Position numbers and translations under genes: made by a program. Below, piece by piece: positions 11,951 to 24,453 of a stretch of DNA of 64,000 bases. Location: assembly GCA_027625915.1 (NCBI GenBank), contig JANTQA010000051.1, positions 2,294,501 through 2,358,500 on the forward strand, given 5' to 3'. Within the stretch, counting starts at the first letter, position 1; each line of letters starts with the position of its first letter. The notes under the pieces are model-generated. The model had not been told where the DNA came from, did not search any database, and saw nothing but the letters and a program-made list of their open reading frames with translations. Source of the stretch: Anaeramoeba flamelloides (taxonomy: Eukaryota; Metamonada; Anaeramoebidae).

Positions 11951-12928
11951 GCCAAAAATTTTTAAAATTATTAAAAAAAATGAGTAGAATTTGTTACATT
12001 TTTTTTTTTATTTTAATTTGATTAAAATTATAAATTGATTCCTTTGTTTTTTTCTTTTGTATAGTATTTTGTTTTAATTGGGATATTAACACACTAGTTT
12101 GAAATAAAAAATCTTACATTTTTATTTTACATTTCATCAAAATATACAAATTATCTTTGTATCTTGGTGATATCAAAGATATCACCCATTGGGAATTATA
12201 ATAAGAATATTATTTCGAATTCACTTAAATATTCTTATTTTTATTTTTATTTTGTAAATGTCTAACTCAAAAAAATAACAAAAAATGAGCAATTTTCAAG
12301 AGAGATTTATTTTAGTAATTTTTTTTATGCTAATATATATTCAAAACTTGAACAAAAAATAACCCACACATGTTGAATCATTATTTCGATAATGAATAAG
12401 ATTTTTTTTTTTTTTTTTTGGAGTGAATTTTATAACACCGTATCAAAGAAAGTAGATTAATTGTTTTTCCCAAGCCCATTCAAATATCTACAGTTATTTT
12501 TGAACAACTAATAGAATCAGAAAGATTTTATTTAGTATGAAAATTAGAAAAAAACCCAAATATAGAATAAAATCAAATAATATTGTTTACCATTAATTGT
12601 AAAATTTTAAAAATTATCAATTCTAATAACTTTTTGTATTATAAATATAAAATTAATTGAACAAATTATATATTTAAAATGATTACATTAAAATGTACAA
12701 ATAATTTCAAATGCGGGAATTTTTTAATAATTTTCAATAATATAATATTTATTTGGAAATAATAAAAAAAATAAATAAAAAAAAGAGCCAGGTAATAGGG
12801 TCATACTAAACAATAAATATTGAAAAATTCAAATATATACAATATGCTTCAATTTTTCGAATTTTCATATTTTAATATTTCATCACCCATATAAGATTAT
12901 GTATTATTTAAATACAAAAAAAAATTTA

Positions 12929-13133
12929 CAGTCAGCTCCACTTTTAAGACACAAATTTATAACAACGTTTAAGATTCAAAAAAACTTCAAATTTAGAACA
13001 ATTTATTTCTGAATTTTTATTTTACACACTTTTTTTTCCCAGAATACAATTTTTTGTTTCTTAATTTGAGATTTTTTTTGTACCTTAAATTTCAATCAAA
13101 GTTTGTGCCTTAAAAGTGGAACAGGCTTTACTG
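12929..13133. mobile_element. M1 MITE (Tc1/mariner-like), copy 1
   Basis: A TA-flanked short inverted-repeat element beginning CAGTCAGCTCCACTTTTAAG. Its right half mirrors it (GTTTGTGCCTTAAAAGTGGAA), though the last bases have drifted. The internal part holds mirrored ACAAA/TTTGT and CTTAAATTT blocks shared with the three other M1 copies. It has no coding capacity and is a non-autonomous DNA transposon. Confidence 0.8.
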
Positions 13134-13199
13134 TTGAGAGAAAAATGTTGGACAGAGAAAAATAAACCCCAATTCAAAATTTTTAACACACCAAAATTC

Positions 13200-13690
13200 A
13201 ATTTGTGAAAAAAAAAAACTTATTTAATCAATTAAAGAAGAAATACCAAATTAGAACCATTCACTAATTGAAATGTTAACACTTGTTTATAAATTACAAT
13301 ACTCACAAAACAATAAATAAATAATTATCAATACAAATAAATCTAGGGTGTGTTAAAAATTTTGGAGAGAGCAAAACAAAAAAATACATTAGTAAATTTG
13401 TTGCAATTCTATTAGGAATATTGATCGATCAAATGTTTAGATACTACCAACTAATTTTATTTGAGTTCTTCCATTTATACAATTCGACTTTAACATAATA
13501 TCGATGGTTGAAAAAAATTTTTGATCGAACGAAACAAATTACGTAATTCAAACAATGAAATGAAAACAAAAACTAAAAGATGAAAAAATGATTTTCATAA
13601 CTTACAAAAAATCAAAATTATTTAGAATTTGAATGAAATTGTATTATGTGATTGTCTGGAACGTTTTAGCTGTGTGGAAAATTTTGAATT
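13200..13690 (+). repeat. dispersed repeat R3, copy 2
   Basis: This is the most complete copy. It has blocks GGAGAGAGCAAAACA, AGTAAATTTGTTG, TTGATCGATCAA, AGATACTACCAACTAATTTT, GGAAATGAAAACAAAA-like sequence and ACGTTTTAGCTGTGTG in order. The same order is found at 19540-20030 and 56105-56445, and inverted at 2740-2960. Non-coding; class unknown. Confidence 0.65.
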
Positions 13691-15210
13691 TTAGTTTAGT
13701 TGGACACCAATTTTGATTGGGAACATTACTGAAAATGATTTTTAATTTCAATCGTTTGTGAAATAACTAAAGAAAATAACAATAATCTACTTATTAGAAT
13801 AACGATTAATGTAATTCTACTTTTTCAAAACCTTATCTCTTATAATCTAAAGCAAGTTTAAAAATAACCATTTTCCGAATTAATTGTAAACTTTACGAAA
13901 ACTTGGATAGTTGTTAAAATAGCATGATCTACTTTAGTTATCAAGCTTTCAAATGAGTATTCTACACATACCGCAGATTAATGAACTTGTCAGACATTTA
14001 AATTTGGATTTATATAAAATTCACCTAGTTATCAATAGGATCTGAAAATCAATTTTACTAATGTTCACAATTAAAAATGGTGTACAACAATTTTTCTGTT
14101 TCAAACATTTTTCTCTCAATTGTTAAATCACATTTAAACTGAAGGATTTTTGATACATTTGAACTTTTGATCACTAATGTGATTTACACCCAATAACAAC
14201 ATACTTTTCTCTTAGATTTCTCCTTCGTAAAAGATAATCCTTTAACCATATATTTTTGTTAAAATAACATACCTTTTAAATCTTTTTTTAAATTAATTTT
14301 CATTTGGATCTTTGAATTCAAAATTCCTCAAAACCTTTCCTACCACACTCCAACCCAATACACCTTGGTAACTTATAATTGTATTTTGTGAGAGAATAAT
14401 ATAACTAAAAAAAAATGTTATACAAAAATAAATCAAATGTTAAGAGTATTAGATCACTGTGGGTTCTAATTAAAACACCAATGAGTAACTACTATCCCAC
14501 AAAATGTTTTTGAGAACACCAATCCAAGAAAAAAACAAAAACCAAAAACACTCAGAGAAATCCAACAATTCCTTTGTCCGAATTGTTAAAATTTGTAAGA
14601 CAATATAATAATTCAAGTACCTGGCAAAACTCGTGTTGAATGTGAACCTTTAAAAGTGAGAGTTTTTTATTAAGGGTGTTTGGATGCATCGTCAATTTTT
14701 CATTCTCGGAAATTGTGATTATTATTCTTTTTCATTATCACACTTCTAAATAAGGGTGTTTGGGTTTTACTATCTCAAAATTTCTTGTAATTTTTCTATT
14801 AAAAAATAACAAAAAAATGAATTTAGTGATCCGTATTTCAGAATATTTCTTTTACATTTTAAATGAGACTAGATCAAAATATGTAAAGTTTACTTGGTAA
14901 ATTTCAAAGGTATTCCTTATGAGTAGTAAATAAAAAATATTGAAGTTAAAATTTTTTCAGGTTTATTTACAAAATACATACAGCAATAAAGTAAAATTAA
15001 TTAACTTTTTTAATTTAACCAAATTCCAACTTCCGAAGAGTCATTGCAAGTTTAGTCTTTTGAGATTTAAACTAACATTTAACTCACAAAGAATCTCATT
15101 TTCCACTCAAAATGAGAAAAATTGTGAGTTTCGTTTCCCAAAGAGTATGACACCACAATTCACTCCAAAAAATACAATAATTTCTCAATACTATTTGTTT
15201 CCATATAAAT

Positions 15211-15397
15211 GGAACAAAATTTTCATACAGCTTTCCATAAATACAAGATTTTATTAAACCAAATAAACCTTTCAATTTTTTAATAATCTTTAAACAAGCA
15301 TAAATTATAAATTCAACAATTAAGTTTTGGTACTTTGACGATTTATTCTTGAGACGCATGTGATTTTTTATAAAAAGCCGAAAGAAAATTTTGGTCT
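15211..15397. mobile_element. M2 palindromic repeat, copy 1
   Basis: It begins GGAACAAAATTTTCATACAG and ends with an inverted counterpart (AGCCGAAAGAAAATTTTGG). It aligns with 24454-24636 and 24893-25077, which have better preserved ends of the form AAATTTTCATTCAACTTTTC and GAAAAGCTGAATGAAATTT. Similarity continues somewhat beyond both ends, so the inverted repeats may be internal. A non-autonomous element is likely. Confidence 0.5.
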
Positions 15398-16269
15398 TTT
15401 TATTTTGAAATTAACAGTAGACACAACAATTAAAAATTAGTAGTTATTTGACAAAAATTAAAGAGTCCTTATGAAAAATGTCTCTAAAAGTTCAGCCCGT
15501 ATACTACCAAAAAATTTGTCGAATGAGTAATTTCAAATTGAATTTTTAAATATCAGCTTGATGTTTTTCCAACATATAGTTTGTAAATTATTTTGAAAAC
15601 CTTACACCAAAATTGTTATTTCTGAATTTGAAAATTACCGCCTTTGAGAAAAAATAAATTCAAACAATTTCTTCAAAAAAAAAAACAAAAACAAAAAGGT
15701 TAAAAAAATATTTCAAAATAAAAAATCTTAATTCTCGAGTAAATTTTGATATTACTATCAAGAATTGACACTTTTATTGGCTATTTAAACTCTTACTGTT
15801 ATTTTTTTTTGTCAAGCTGAATGCAAATTTGGTTCAATTTATTGGTCTGGTGAAGCGAAACATTTTTGGAGTGTATTTCATAAACTTTTGGTAAAAATTG
15901 GAATTTCATGGTCGTCTATCTTTATTGTTAAAATATTCACATAAAAATGAAGGAAAACTTTGAAAAAAAAACAGTTTTAAAAGGATATCTTCAGCAATTT
16001 AATATTTTATTTTTATTTGCAAATAGTACCAATAGATCCACCTAATAACATCATGTGGATCACTTTTCTTAAAAATTGTTGCACATTATTGGAAAAAAAC
16101 AAGAGTTTTCCGAGTAAAAATATTAATTTGTATTTTTGACTAACATCAAGGGTTATTGCAACACACATCTCCAAATACATTATTTTTCAGAAGATTCTCA
16201 ATTTTAGTGATCAAAAAAACATTTTTTTTAAATTGCAAAACTTAAACTAAAAATTTTATTTTCCCTCAG

Positions 16270-17820
16270 AACCACAAAATTGTTTCTTTGAGAGAAATAA
16301 AAACAATAATAACAAACAACAAAAAAGAAGTACCAAAATCTGCAATTTCTCAAGTAATGATTAGAAACAACACACTTGTGCCTTCGACTATTCACAGCTT
16401 TATAAAGAAGCTCTCAATCGATTTTCTTTTTGGCAGCCCAAACCAAAAGGAAAAGATCAAGTATGAGGAAATGAATTTTCTTTCGATGAACAAGAATGTG
16501 CACCAAATCTTGGAGACAATACAAACTGCATTAAGATCATGTCAGGTAATTAACACGAATGATCAAATTACCTTTTTTATTGAAGAATTGGATCTTTCAA
16601 ATAAACAAATTAATCCCAAGATTTTGAACGTCATATGCAACTTTCTTTTAAAAAAAGAAATTATTCTACTCTCGCTGTCATTGTCGGGAAACGTGTTTGG
16701 ATCAAAAATTGATCCACTTATTAAATACCTTGAAGGCACAACAAAATTAACAAAATTGAATTTAAGCAATAACAAGCTTGGCCAAATCGCGTTTAATAAA
16801 TTAAAATATGTGCTTTGCAATCAAAACACCACGCTTGAGGAAATCAATTTAAACGCAACAAATTTAGGAAGTAGCTCACTCATTTTGCTATGCGGCATCC
16901 TGTCCAGAAACCACCAACTTAAAAAACTCGAGGCAATTGACAATTTCAATTTTGTTGATCCAAAAATCCTTCAGCATCTATTCCAACTGATCAAAAAGAA
17001 TAAAACAATTCTTCAAATTAACATTTTTAAGAAAATGCAATTGGACGAAGAATCACAAATTCTTTGGGACAAAATTGAAAATATTTTGCAATTGAACTTA
17101 ATGAGTTTTAAAGAAAATAATCGACTCTTGTCGGACAAAGTGTTAGACTGCGATAATGAAAAACCAAAAAAATTAAAACTATTAAACAAAAATCATCAAA
17201 GAGAGAAGAACACTATTGAAAGCAAAACCAGAGTGGACAGTCAAACAAATCTGAATAACACAAAGAGAATTAAAAGTGGCAATGAAAATAAAAGGAAAAA
17301 AGATCAAAAGAAAAAGTCAAAGAACAAAACAGTCAAAAAGACAAAGACAAACAAGAAGACAAAGAATAAAGCAAAGAAAAAGAAAAAGGCGAAGGAAAAA
17401 GAAAAAGAAGCTTCATTTAATAAATGTAAAAACAAGAAAAAGAAAAGAGAGAGTGCCCAAATTAAGACGAAAAAAAAGCCAAACAAGAGAAGGTTTTGGT
17501 TTATGAAGAAAAAGAAACAAACAAACAACAATATCTGCCTTGATAAAAATAGTAAACAAAAAGAAACGAAAAAGAATAAATCTAGAGTAAAGTCTGATCT
17601 GACTTCTTCTTCTTCTTCTGAATTAAGTGATGACAGCTTTTTAGGTTTTGTGCTCGTGGAGAAGAACAATATTTTTATCGAAGAATGGGAAAGAGTCAAT
17701 TTCGATATAGACAGCGATGACTATAATGATTTTGAACAACAATATAACAAAAATGTCAATAGAATGCTAAAATCAAACTCCAAATTTAAAAAAATTTATA
17801 AGGATTCTGGTTTAAAATAA
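16270..17820 (+). CDS. leucine-rich-repeat protein with lysine-rich tail
   Basis: Function unknown. The reading frame is open from a strong acceptor (TTTTCCCTCAG, ending at 16269) to TAA at 17820. No ATG lies between the acceptor and 16357, so either a 5' exon exists upstream or translation starts at the ATG at 16357 (487 aa). From about 16580 to 17060 there are ribonuclease-inhibitor-type LRRs: IEELDLSNKQIN, SLSLSGNVFG, LTKLNLSNNKLG, LEEINLNATNLG. Then comes about 130 residues of Lys/Asn/Arg-rich low complexity (roughly 17150-17600), resembling nuclear or nucleolar basic tails, a five-serine run with acidic residues (SSSSSELSDDS), and a short acidic end including IEEWERVNFDID. LRRs usually bind proteins; the basic tail suggests nuclear location or nucleic-acid binding, which is inference. 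Confidence 0.8.
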   Translation, partial: NHKIVSLREIKTIITNNKKEVPKSAISQVMIRNNTLVPSTIHSFIKKLSIDFLFGSPNQKEKIKYEEMNFLSMNKNVHQILETIQTALRSCQVINTNDQITFFIEELDLSNKQINPKILNVICNFLLKKEIILLSLSLSGNVFGSKIDPLIKYLEGTTKLTKLNLSNNKLGQIAFNKLKYVLCNQNTTLEEINLNATNLGSSSLILLCGILSRNHQLKKLEAIDNFNFVDPKILQHLFQLIKKNKTILQINIFKKMQLDEESQILWDKIENILQLNLMSFKENNRLLSDKVLDCDNEKPKKLKLLNKNHQREKNTIESKTRVDSQTNLNNTKRIKSGNENKRKKDQKKKSKNKTVKKTKTNKKTKNKAKKKKKAKEKEKEASFNKCKNKKKKRESAQIKTKKKPNKRRFWFMKKKKQTNNNICLDKNSKQKETKKNKSRVKSDLTSSSSSELSDDSFLGFVLVEKNNIFIEEWERVNFDIDSDDYNDFEQQYNKNVNRMLKSNSKFKKIYKDSGLK

Positions 17821-19539
17821 TAGCCATGTCAATATTCTTTGATGTTATATTATATTATGATGAAATTGTATAATAATAAAATTGTTATAATAGTTTTTTT
17901 TTTAATAACCCTACTAATTTTTTTTTTTTTTTTTTTTTTTATTAGATTACATCCCAAGATCAAGTTAGTGATTGTTTGAGAAGACCAAAATTGAATAATT
18001 GTTTTAAATTAAGGTTTGTATATTTGTATTTTTTGATCTCAAAGATTAAAAAATTAATTAGCTTTAAGTACTACGTTCCCACCCTTGAGGGGGTTGAGTA
18101 ATTGTGTTATTTCACTTTCACTTCTCAAAAAAAATTTTCACACGGAAGAAATTGGACTAAAAAAAAAAAAAAAAACATTTTTTGTCCTCTTTACCTTTTC
18201 ACGTAGACAGTTTTTCTTTGTTTTCTTCAATGAAAAGGAAAATTGAAAATAACAAAAAAAATAATCGAAAAAAATGTCTTTTGGGGATTTTCAAGTGCAT
18301 TTCAAATTTGATAAAATTTCAAACTTGTTAAAGCAAATTTAAAAAATATATAGAACAGCTCTAGAAAATAGTGTGAGTTCCGAAAGTTGAAATGGAAATT
18401 CTAAAATATTAGGATCATAATTTGGCAAGATCTAACAAGGTAAAAATTGTGAAAACTTCACATTTTTTCTAAAAGAAATTCTCCTTGGACCAATATTACT
18501 TGGATTACATAACTTATTCAAGGGTGAAATTATACATTATTTATCTGTTTTCACCTAAAAATGTAGTCCTTAAAAGGAGTTGATTTTGTTGATTTTACAG
18601 AAAAAAGTGATGTGATAAATTATCAAATTTACATACAACTACCCCCAGTCCTACTGTTAAAATTTAAAAGAAATAGAAATTGAGCTTCTATTATAAAATT
18701 TTATTATGATATGGTAAATTGTAAAAGAGGTTCTTACAGGTTATTTTTAAAAAGGAAATTTTGATAAAAGAGGAAAAAAATTTATGTAATAATTTTTTTG
18801 GTATTTGACATATCAATACTTTTCAGTTCAAAACAGCCAGTTCGGGCGAGGAATGTATATACCGCCTTAAAGGGGTGTTTGAAATATTCCCGAAAATCTA
18901 AAAACTAGAACATCTTTCACAACAAAAAAAAACAATAGATTTTGAAGAACTTTTAAGAAACAATAGTGTTCAGAGATAAATGTTTATTGTTAAATAATAA
19001 TTTTTACTTCCAGATTATTATTATTTTTTTTTTGAATTTTCCCCCATCAGCCCTCTGAAGAGTTTTTGGTACTATTTGGGTATATTTATGTCTGGTAACA
19101 CTTGATATGGCAAGTATATGTATAAGTATATGTTTTTTTTTTTTTTTTTGTGAGTTTTGGTTTTATTGTAATACGCTAGGTTAGTATATTTCGATTGAAT
19201 CAATTTTTCTTTTGACATGGGAAATTAAATTAGATCGGTCACCTTGGGAAGGCTATTTGTATATCGACTGTTGGATATTAGGTTTTTATTTTTGGATTAT
19301 TTTTTAGATTACCAAATTATGAGCAATGATACACAATTAAAAATTATTTTATCAAAGACATTTTCTCCTTTGTTAATATCATTTAGCGATCATTAAAAAT
19401 GCTACAAGTTTGCAAGATACCACTCCCATGTACAAAAAATACCTTGGATAATATTCCCCAAAATTTTCAAATTTTCCACCTTTTACATTTTTCAACTATT
19501 AAAAACTTTTACTTGTAAAAAACGAAACCCCATTCCAAA

Positions 19540-20030
19540 AATTTGTACACACCCAAAATCAAAAATAGGCAAAAAAAACCCACCAATTTATTATATTTTT
19601 CCAAACGTAATATAAAACAACACTTAAGTTACCCAGTATTAAAGTTTTAGTAAGTAATCTTTTTAATCCAAACTAAAAAAAAATATAAAACTCAAAAATT
19701 AAAAAAAGTGTGTCACAAATAATGAAAAGGGTTTAACAAAAAATGTATTGGAAAATTTGTTGAAATTTCATCAACAATTATTGATCGATCAACTTTTAAG
19801 ATACTATCAACCAATTGTACGTAATTTTCCTATTTAACAAACTCAACCCTAATCTTCTATCAACCATTGAAAAAAAAATCCAGAACTAACCAAACAGATT
19901 AAGTAACTACAAAAAAGGAAATGAAAACAACACAAAAAAGACAAAAAAAGAAATAGTTTGTAAAATCAAAATTCTTTCCAAATTGAATTTAAAGTATAGT
20001 GGTGTTATTCTTTCCACCATTTAAACCATG
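19540..20030 (+). repeat. dispersed repeat R3, copy 3
   Basis: It shares with 13200-13690 the ordered blocks AAATTTGTTGAAATTTCA, TTGATCGATCAA, AGATACTATCAACCAATT, and GGAAATGAAAACAA. It is degenerate and non-coding. Confidence 0.55.
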
Positions 20031-20119
20031 TCCAAATTTTTGTAATATAGTTTACAATTGTACCATTAAAGTGAACATATTATAACTATTGTTTCTTTGA
20101 AGTTATTCAAAAAGTGTTT

Positions 20120-20850
20120 ATTTTTATTGGTTGAAAAAATTTTGAGTATTTTAGAATTTCCGTAATATTTGATAGATTAACTTAAAATGTTTTGAATGGT
20201 TATTAGAAGATAAAAATTTATTTCAAACTTGTATGAACAATTTTAGATTTTTCTTTATGTCAATTTTTTTTTTTTTTTGATTTTTATTTGAAAAATTCTT
20301 TTAAAAAATTTTTTTGTTACATTATCTATAATCATTAGTCAAAAATATATTACCGTCATTTTCACTTTTAAGACACAAATTTTCAAGGAAATTTGAGGCA
20401 CAAAAAAATCTCAAATTAAAGAACATTTTTTGGAATTTTTTTTTTCACAAATTATTTTAATAGAATTTGAATTTTGTTCCTTAATTGGAGATTTTTTTTT
20501 GTGCTTTAAATTTCGTTCAAAGTTTGTGTCGTAAAAATCGAACTGACTATACTTCAAAAGTTATTATAACAGAGAAAATGATAGTAAAGAAATAACATTT
20601 GTTTCTATTGGAATTTTATTCGATTTTTATTTGGGAAATCAAAATGAGTATTTTTTTTTTTTTTCTCAAATAGAGAACTTTAAGAATTTTAATTTTTCAC
20701 ATTCTAAGAAAATATATTGATTAGTAAGTTTTACTTTAGAGGTATACATATTATTCTTTGATATTTATTATTCCTCTTATTTCTTATTTAAACTTTTAAG
20801 GCCAATTATAAAAAATAATTGATATATTAAAAAACTAATGTTTTTTTTTT
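20120..20850 (+). mobile_element. R7 element, copy 1, interrupted by an M1 MITE
   Basis: The two halves resemble 36974-37470 and the reverse complement of 63255-63934: an ATCATTAGTCAAAAAT-type left block and, to the right, TTTCTATTGGAATTTTATTC, AGAAAATATATTGATTAGT, TATTCTTTGATATTTATTAT and TTATTTCTTATTTAA. The M1 copy at 20353-20551 sits between the halves, so it inserted later. The terminal repeats of this copy are not recognisable. Confidence 0.5.
20353..20551. mobile_element. M1 MITE (Tc1/mariner-like), copy 2
   Basis: A TA-flanked copy with drifted ends (CCGTCATTTTCACTTTTAAG on the left, GAACTGACTA on the right) and the usual mirrored interior (GACACAAATTTTC ... GTTCAAAGTTTGTGTC). It is nested in an R7 element. 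No coding capacity. Confidence 0.75.
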
Positions 20851-22840
20851 AAAGGAAAAAAGTTTTCAAAAAATATCAATAAAAAAATTGTTTTTTAATG
20901 AGAATTGTTAATTTGTAAAATTGTAATATTTGGGTTTTTATATAAATCCAAAGAAAAAAAAAAATACTAATGTACTTATCTGATTAATTTTAATATTAAT
21001 TTGATTGTTATCCTTTTAGTTTAGATAAAATAAAATTTAATATTTTGGTTTTATAGGAATTGGAAATTTTTATCTCATATTATGATATAAATCGAAGTTT
21101 CAATTTAACAATAGGCATTTACATGAAAGAAAATTAATCTTTATGTAATTTAAATTTGCACCAAGGAATTATAAAAATGAAAATATTTAAATAAAAAGTA
21201 AGTTTTTATGATAATTTTCTACATAAAATTTGATTATCAAGCTTTTTTTTTTATTCTTTTATTGTTACTTTTTGTTGGTGAATTAAGAATCTTAAAATAA
21301 ATCAATATTTCAAAATTAGAAAAAGAATATAGGTCTAAATTTCATTACATTTTTTTTTTTTTATTCAAATACCAGTATTCTCATTTATTGTATTCAAATT
21401 AAATCGGAATAATAAAAAAAAATTTAAAAGTTCAATACGGAAAAATAATGAAATCTTGAGATTTTAAAATTTCCAAATTAATTTTAAAAAGATCTTTTGT
21501 TTTTTTTTCTAATAATTATAAAATAATTTAGGAACTTAAAATAATTGTTTTTATTTAGTAATTTGAGAATAATAGTAGAAAAAATTCAAAGATCTGTTGA
21601 AAAAACCAATATAAAAATCAAATTATAACAGATTTGATTATTCTTTTCGGTATTAAACTTGAGAGATACTAATTTTTTTTTAATCCGAATTTAAAATAAA
21701 ATTTTTTTTTTACTTGTAATTAATTTTAATTTTTCAATTATTCGACAGGCCAAATAATATTGCATCAAACAATAACACTTTTTGATTTAAATAAAAACTG
21801 ATTCAATAAAAAATCATTTTTCAGGTTTTAAAGCTTATGAAAAAAATACCAAACGGAAAAAAATTGTCAAATAAATTTTACTTATAAAATATTCACAAAA
21901 AGGCAAAATAGTTCAAATTTTATTTGTAATATTTTCTACTGATCGATGAAGATATCTGAAACCGAAATTCCACCAACAGTACTAATAAATATTTTTAAAA
22001 TCTTGTAGCCAATTTCCTCTAAAATAGGGAAAATCACATCATCAAAAAATTTAATAAAATCACTTTTTACTAATGTTTAGAATTAAAATCCCAAATTTGT
22101 AAAATTTAACATTCATAAATTTTGGTTTTATATGAAGTTTTGAATTATATTTTTGATTCTAATAATCCAACTAATTCTTGGATTTAATATTTGTTTTAAA
22201 ATGAACAAAAAAATGAAGTTATAAAATCTTGTAAGGTGAGAAGTTTTACTGCTACTTTTTTACAATTAAAACCGATTTGACACTTTTTTTACAGAATTGT
22301 ACTATAAAAAAATCTCAATTTATTTTTCAAGAATTAAATGATATTTTTGTCTGTTGTAAATCAGAGATTAAATTGAAGTTGAAGAAAAATGTTCTCTTTA
22401 AAGTTTGATTTAAGACTACCAATTCTTTTTTTAGAGGTAGAAAAATTTAAAATCACTTTTAATTTTGGTTTGTTTGAGTGGTTTGTTGTTTAAAAAAATA
22501 AATATTTTTTTAGATTGTTAAATTTATGTCTTTCTTTTGCGTTAAAGTTGATCAGCTACCAAAAGAAAAATTTGATTATTTTTGTGCAGAAAAAAAAGAA
22601 AAAAAAAGAAAAAAAAGAAAAAAAAGAAAAAACAAAAAGCAAAAATAAGAAATAAAAAAAAATATTTTGGGATGGTTATATTTTTGTTTTCTAAAGTTGT
22701 ATAATTTAAGATCAGTAAAACGATCATAAATTTCTATTTACTTGCAAAAAAAGGGTTGTTTGTACTGCAGTCAAAGAGTTTGATTTGAGGTTCACCTTCA
22801 AAAAGAGTTTTTTTTAAAATTAATTGACTAAATTACTAAT

Positions 22841-23554
22841 TTATTTCTTTTTGTTTTTTTCAAAAACAAGTTCACAAACACCACCAACGGCTTTAATTTT
22901 CTTTTCAGCAGTTTCAGAGAATGATTTTGCTCGTACGATCATTGGTTGTTTTGGGAGTCTTCCTTTTCCAAGTACTCTAAAGTAACCAAATTTGACAACA
23001 TCAATAACTGGTACCTCTTCACCTTCTTTGGCTTTTTGGTATTTTTTTCTTGTTTCTTCGGGAACTAAGGTCCAAAGTTTGTCAAGGTTAATGATTGGTG
23101 CGTATTTGATATTGTTTTGTTTATGGTACCATCTCATACCAACTTTTCCAAAAAAACCTGGATGGTATTTATCAAAAGCAATTCTTTAGAAGTTTTGATA
23201 AAATTATTTATGAATTATGAAGAAAGAAAAAGAAAAAGAAAAACAATTTAACAACAAAAAGCAAATAAAAAAAAAAAAAATAAAAAAAAAAAAAATACAA
23301 GTTTTAACAAAAACAAATAGTAATTTACCTATGATGTTGAAGACCACCTGATTTACCTCTACCACTTGGATGCTTTCTGTGTTTTCCTACACGTCCATAA
23401 CCATGAATAATTTGACCTCTTTTTTTTCTTGATCTTTTAAATCGGGTTGGCTTTTAAAGAAAGAAAGCATAAAAACAAAAATTTTGAAATGATGTTATTA
23501 GCACATTGGCCGGATTGAAAAAGAAAAAGAGAAAATGTAGAAAATAGTTACCAT
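22841..23554 (-). CDS. RPL27A: 60S ribosomal protein L27a (uL15)
   Basis: A structural protein of the large ribosomal subunit. Exons on the minus strand are 23552-23554 (the ATG alone), 23329-23450 and 22841-23183, giving 155 aa (human 148). Introns are 101 nt (GTAACT...AAAG) and 145 nt (GTAAAT...TAAAG). The identity is clear from [60 protein letters not shown] and [18 protein letters not shown] first exon holding only the Met codon is common in ribosomal protein genes. Position 39, a histidine in human RPL27A that is known to be hydroxylated, is glutamine here (GGLQHHR). The tail FEKNKKK is slightly longer than usual. I see no snoRNA in the introns. Confidence 0.97.
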
Positions 23555-24453
23555 TTGAATAAAATAAAAACAAATTCAAAAAAAATGAAAAAGATACCCA
23601 TTTTGTAAATAATCGCAATTATTATTTTCAGATATTTTAACAAACCAGAGACATGATTTTAACACGTATTTTGTGGTTTCTTTTGGATTTCACATCTTAA
23701 ATTAGTTGAAATTTAGTTACAAACTGCTAGGATTTGCATAATAATTGAGAAAATTTATCACTTACTTTGTTAAAAAATAAGTTTTAAAGAGAAATTCATT
23801 ATTATTTAAGATCTCTATTTATTTTGGTATTAAATTTTTTCAATGTATTGGTGTTTATATTGGAGGAATGTAAGAAATGGTTAATAAAATGAACTTTACA
23901 AAATTGAAAATGGGGTAATCTGTTGGAATCGTATCCTATTGAAAATTCCAATATCAGTCTCCTTTGAGCAGACTAAATTGAAATAAATGTTGGCTATAAA
24001 CAATAAGAGTCTCTCAATAAAAAATAAGTTGAATAACTTTAAAGAAAACAATTATATTGTCTTTTCTATTTTAAAAAGAAATAAAGGGAAGAAAATTTAC
24101 AATAATCAAAATACTATGTGCCCAAAGTAAAAGCTGTATCAAAAGTCGATAATCCGAGTTTCAGAATATAAACTGTACTTTTATTTTCTTCTTGTTTCAA
24201 TTGAACACTCAATTCAATAGTCAAATAGTATACCTAAGTTTGAACCAAATTTCAAGGTAGACAATTTGATATTTTTTAGTAAAATTTAAATTATGAATGA
24301 AATTTGTTCAGATCTTTTTTCTAATTTTCTAATTATTTTTTTGAAATTTGTTTGTTTTTTTGTTTAAAAATTTACCTTAAAAACCTAGTCTATTTTTATA
24401 TGATAAATTTTCCAATATGATATTTTATTTTTACAATTTGTTGCAAAATAAAT

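Larger units (their letters stand above)
10639..16269. other. intergenic, several repeats
   Basis: No intact gene. It contains an AT-dinucleotide-rich 3' flank of the synthetase, a young inverted duplication (11091-11472), dispersed repeats R5 and R3, one M1 MITE, one M2 MITE and a small perfect hairpin at 12166-12186 (GGTGATATC, AAA, GATATCACC). The overlapping open frames at 14940-15257 and 15096-15359 lie partly in the M2 copy. A 5' exon of the downstream LRR gene may be hidden here but I could not identify it. Confidence 0.6.
17821..22840. other. intergenic, repeats only
   Basis: About 5 kb without a supported gene: long T runs, an R3 copy (19540-20030) and an R7 copy (20120-20850) split by an M1 MITE. 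The A-rich run at 22588-22660 gives only poly-F frames on the minus strand. Confidence 0.65.

Noticed and set aside
14940-15359. Overlapping 105- and 87-codon frames on opposite strands
   Set aside because: They overlap the palindromic M2 repeat and are not conserved in its other copies.
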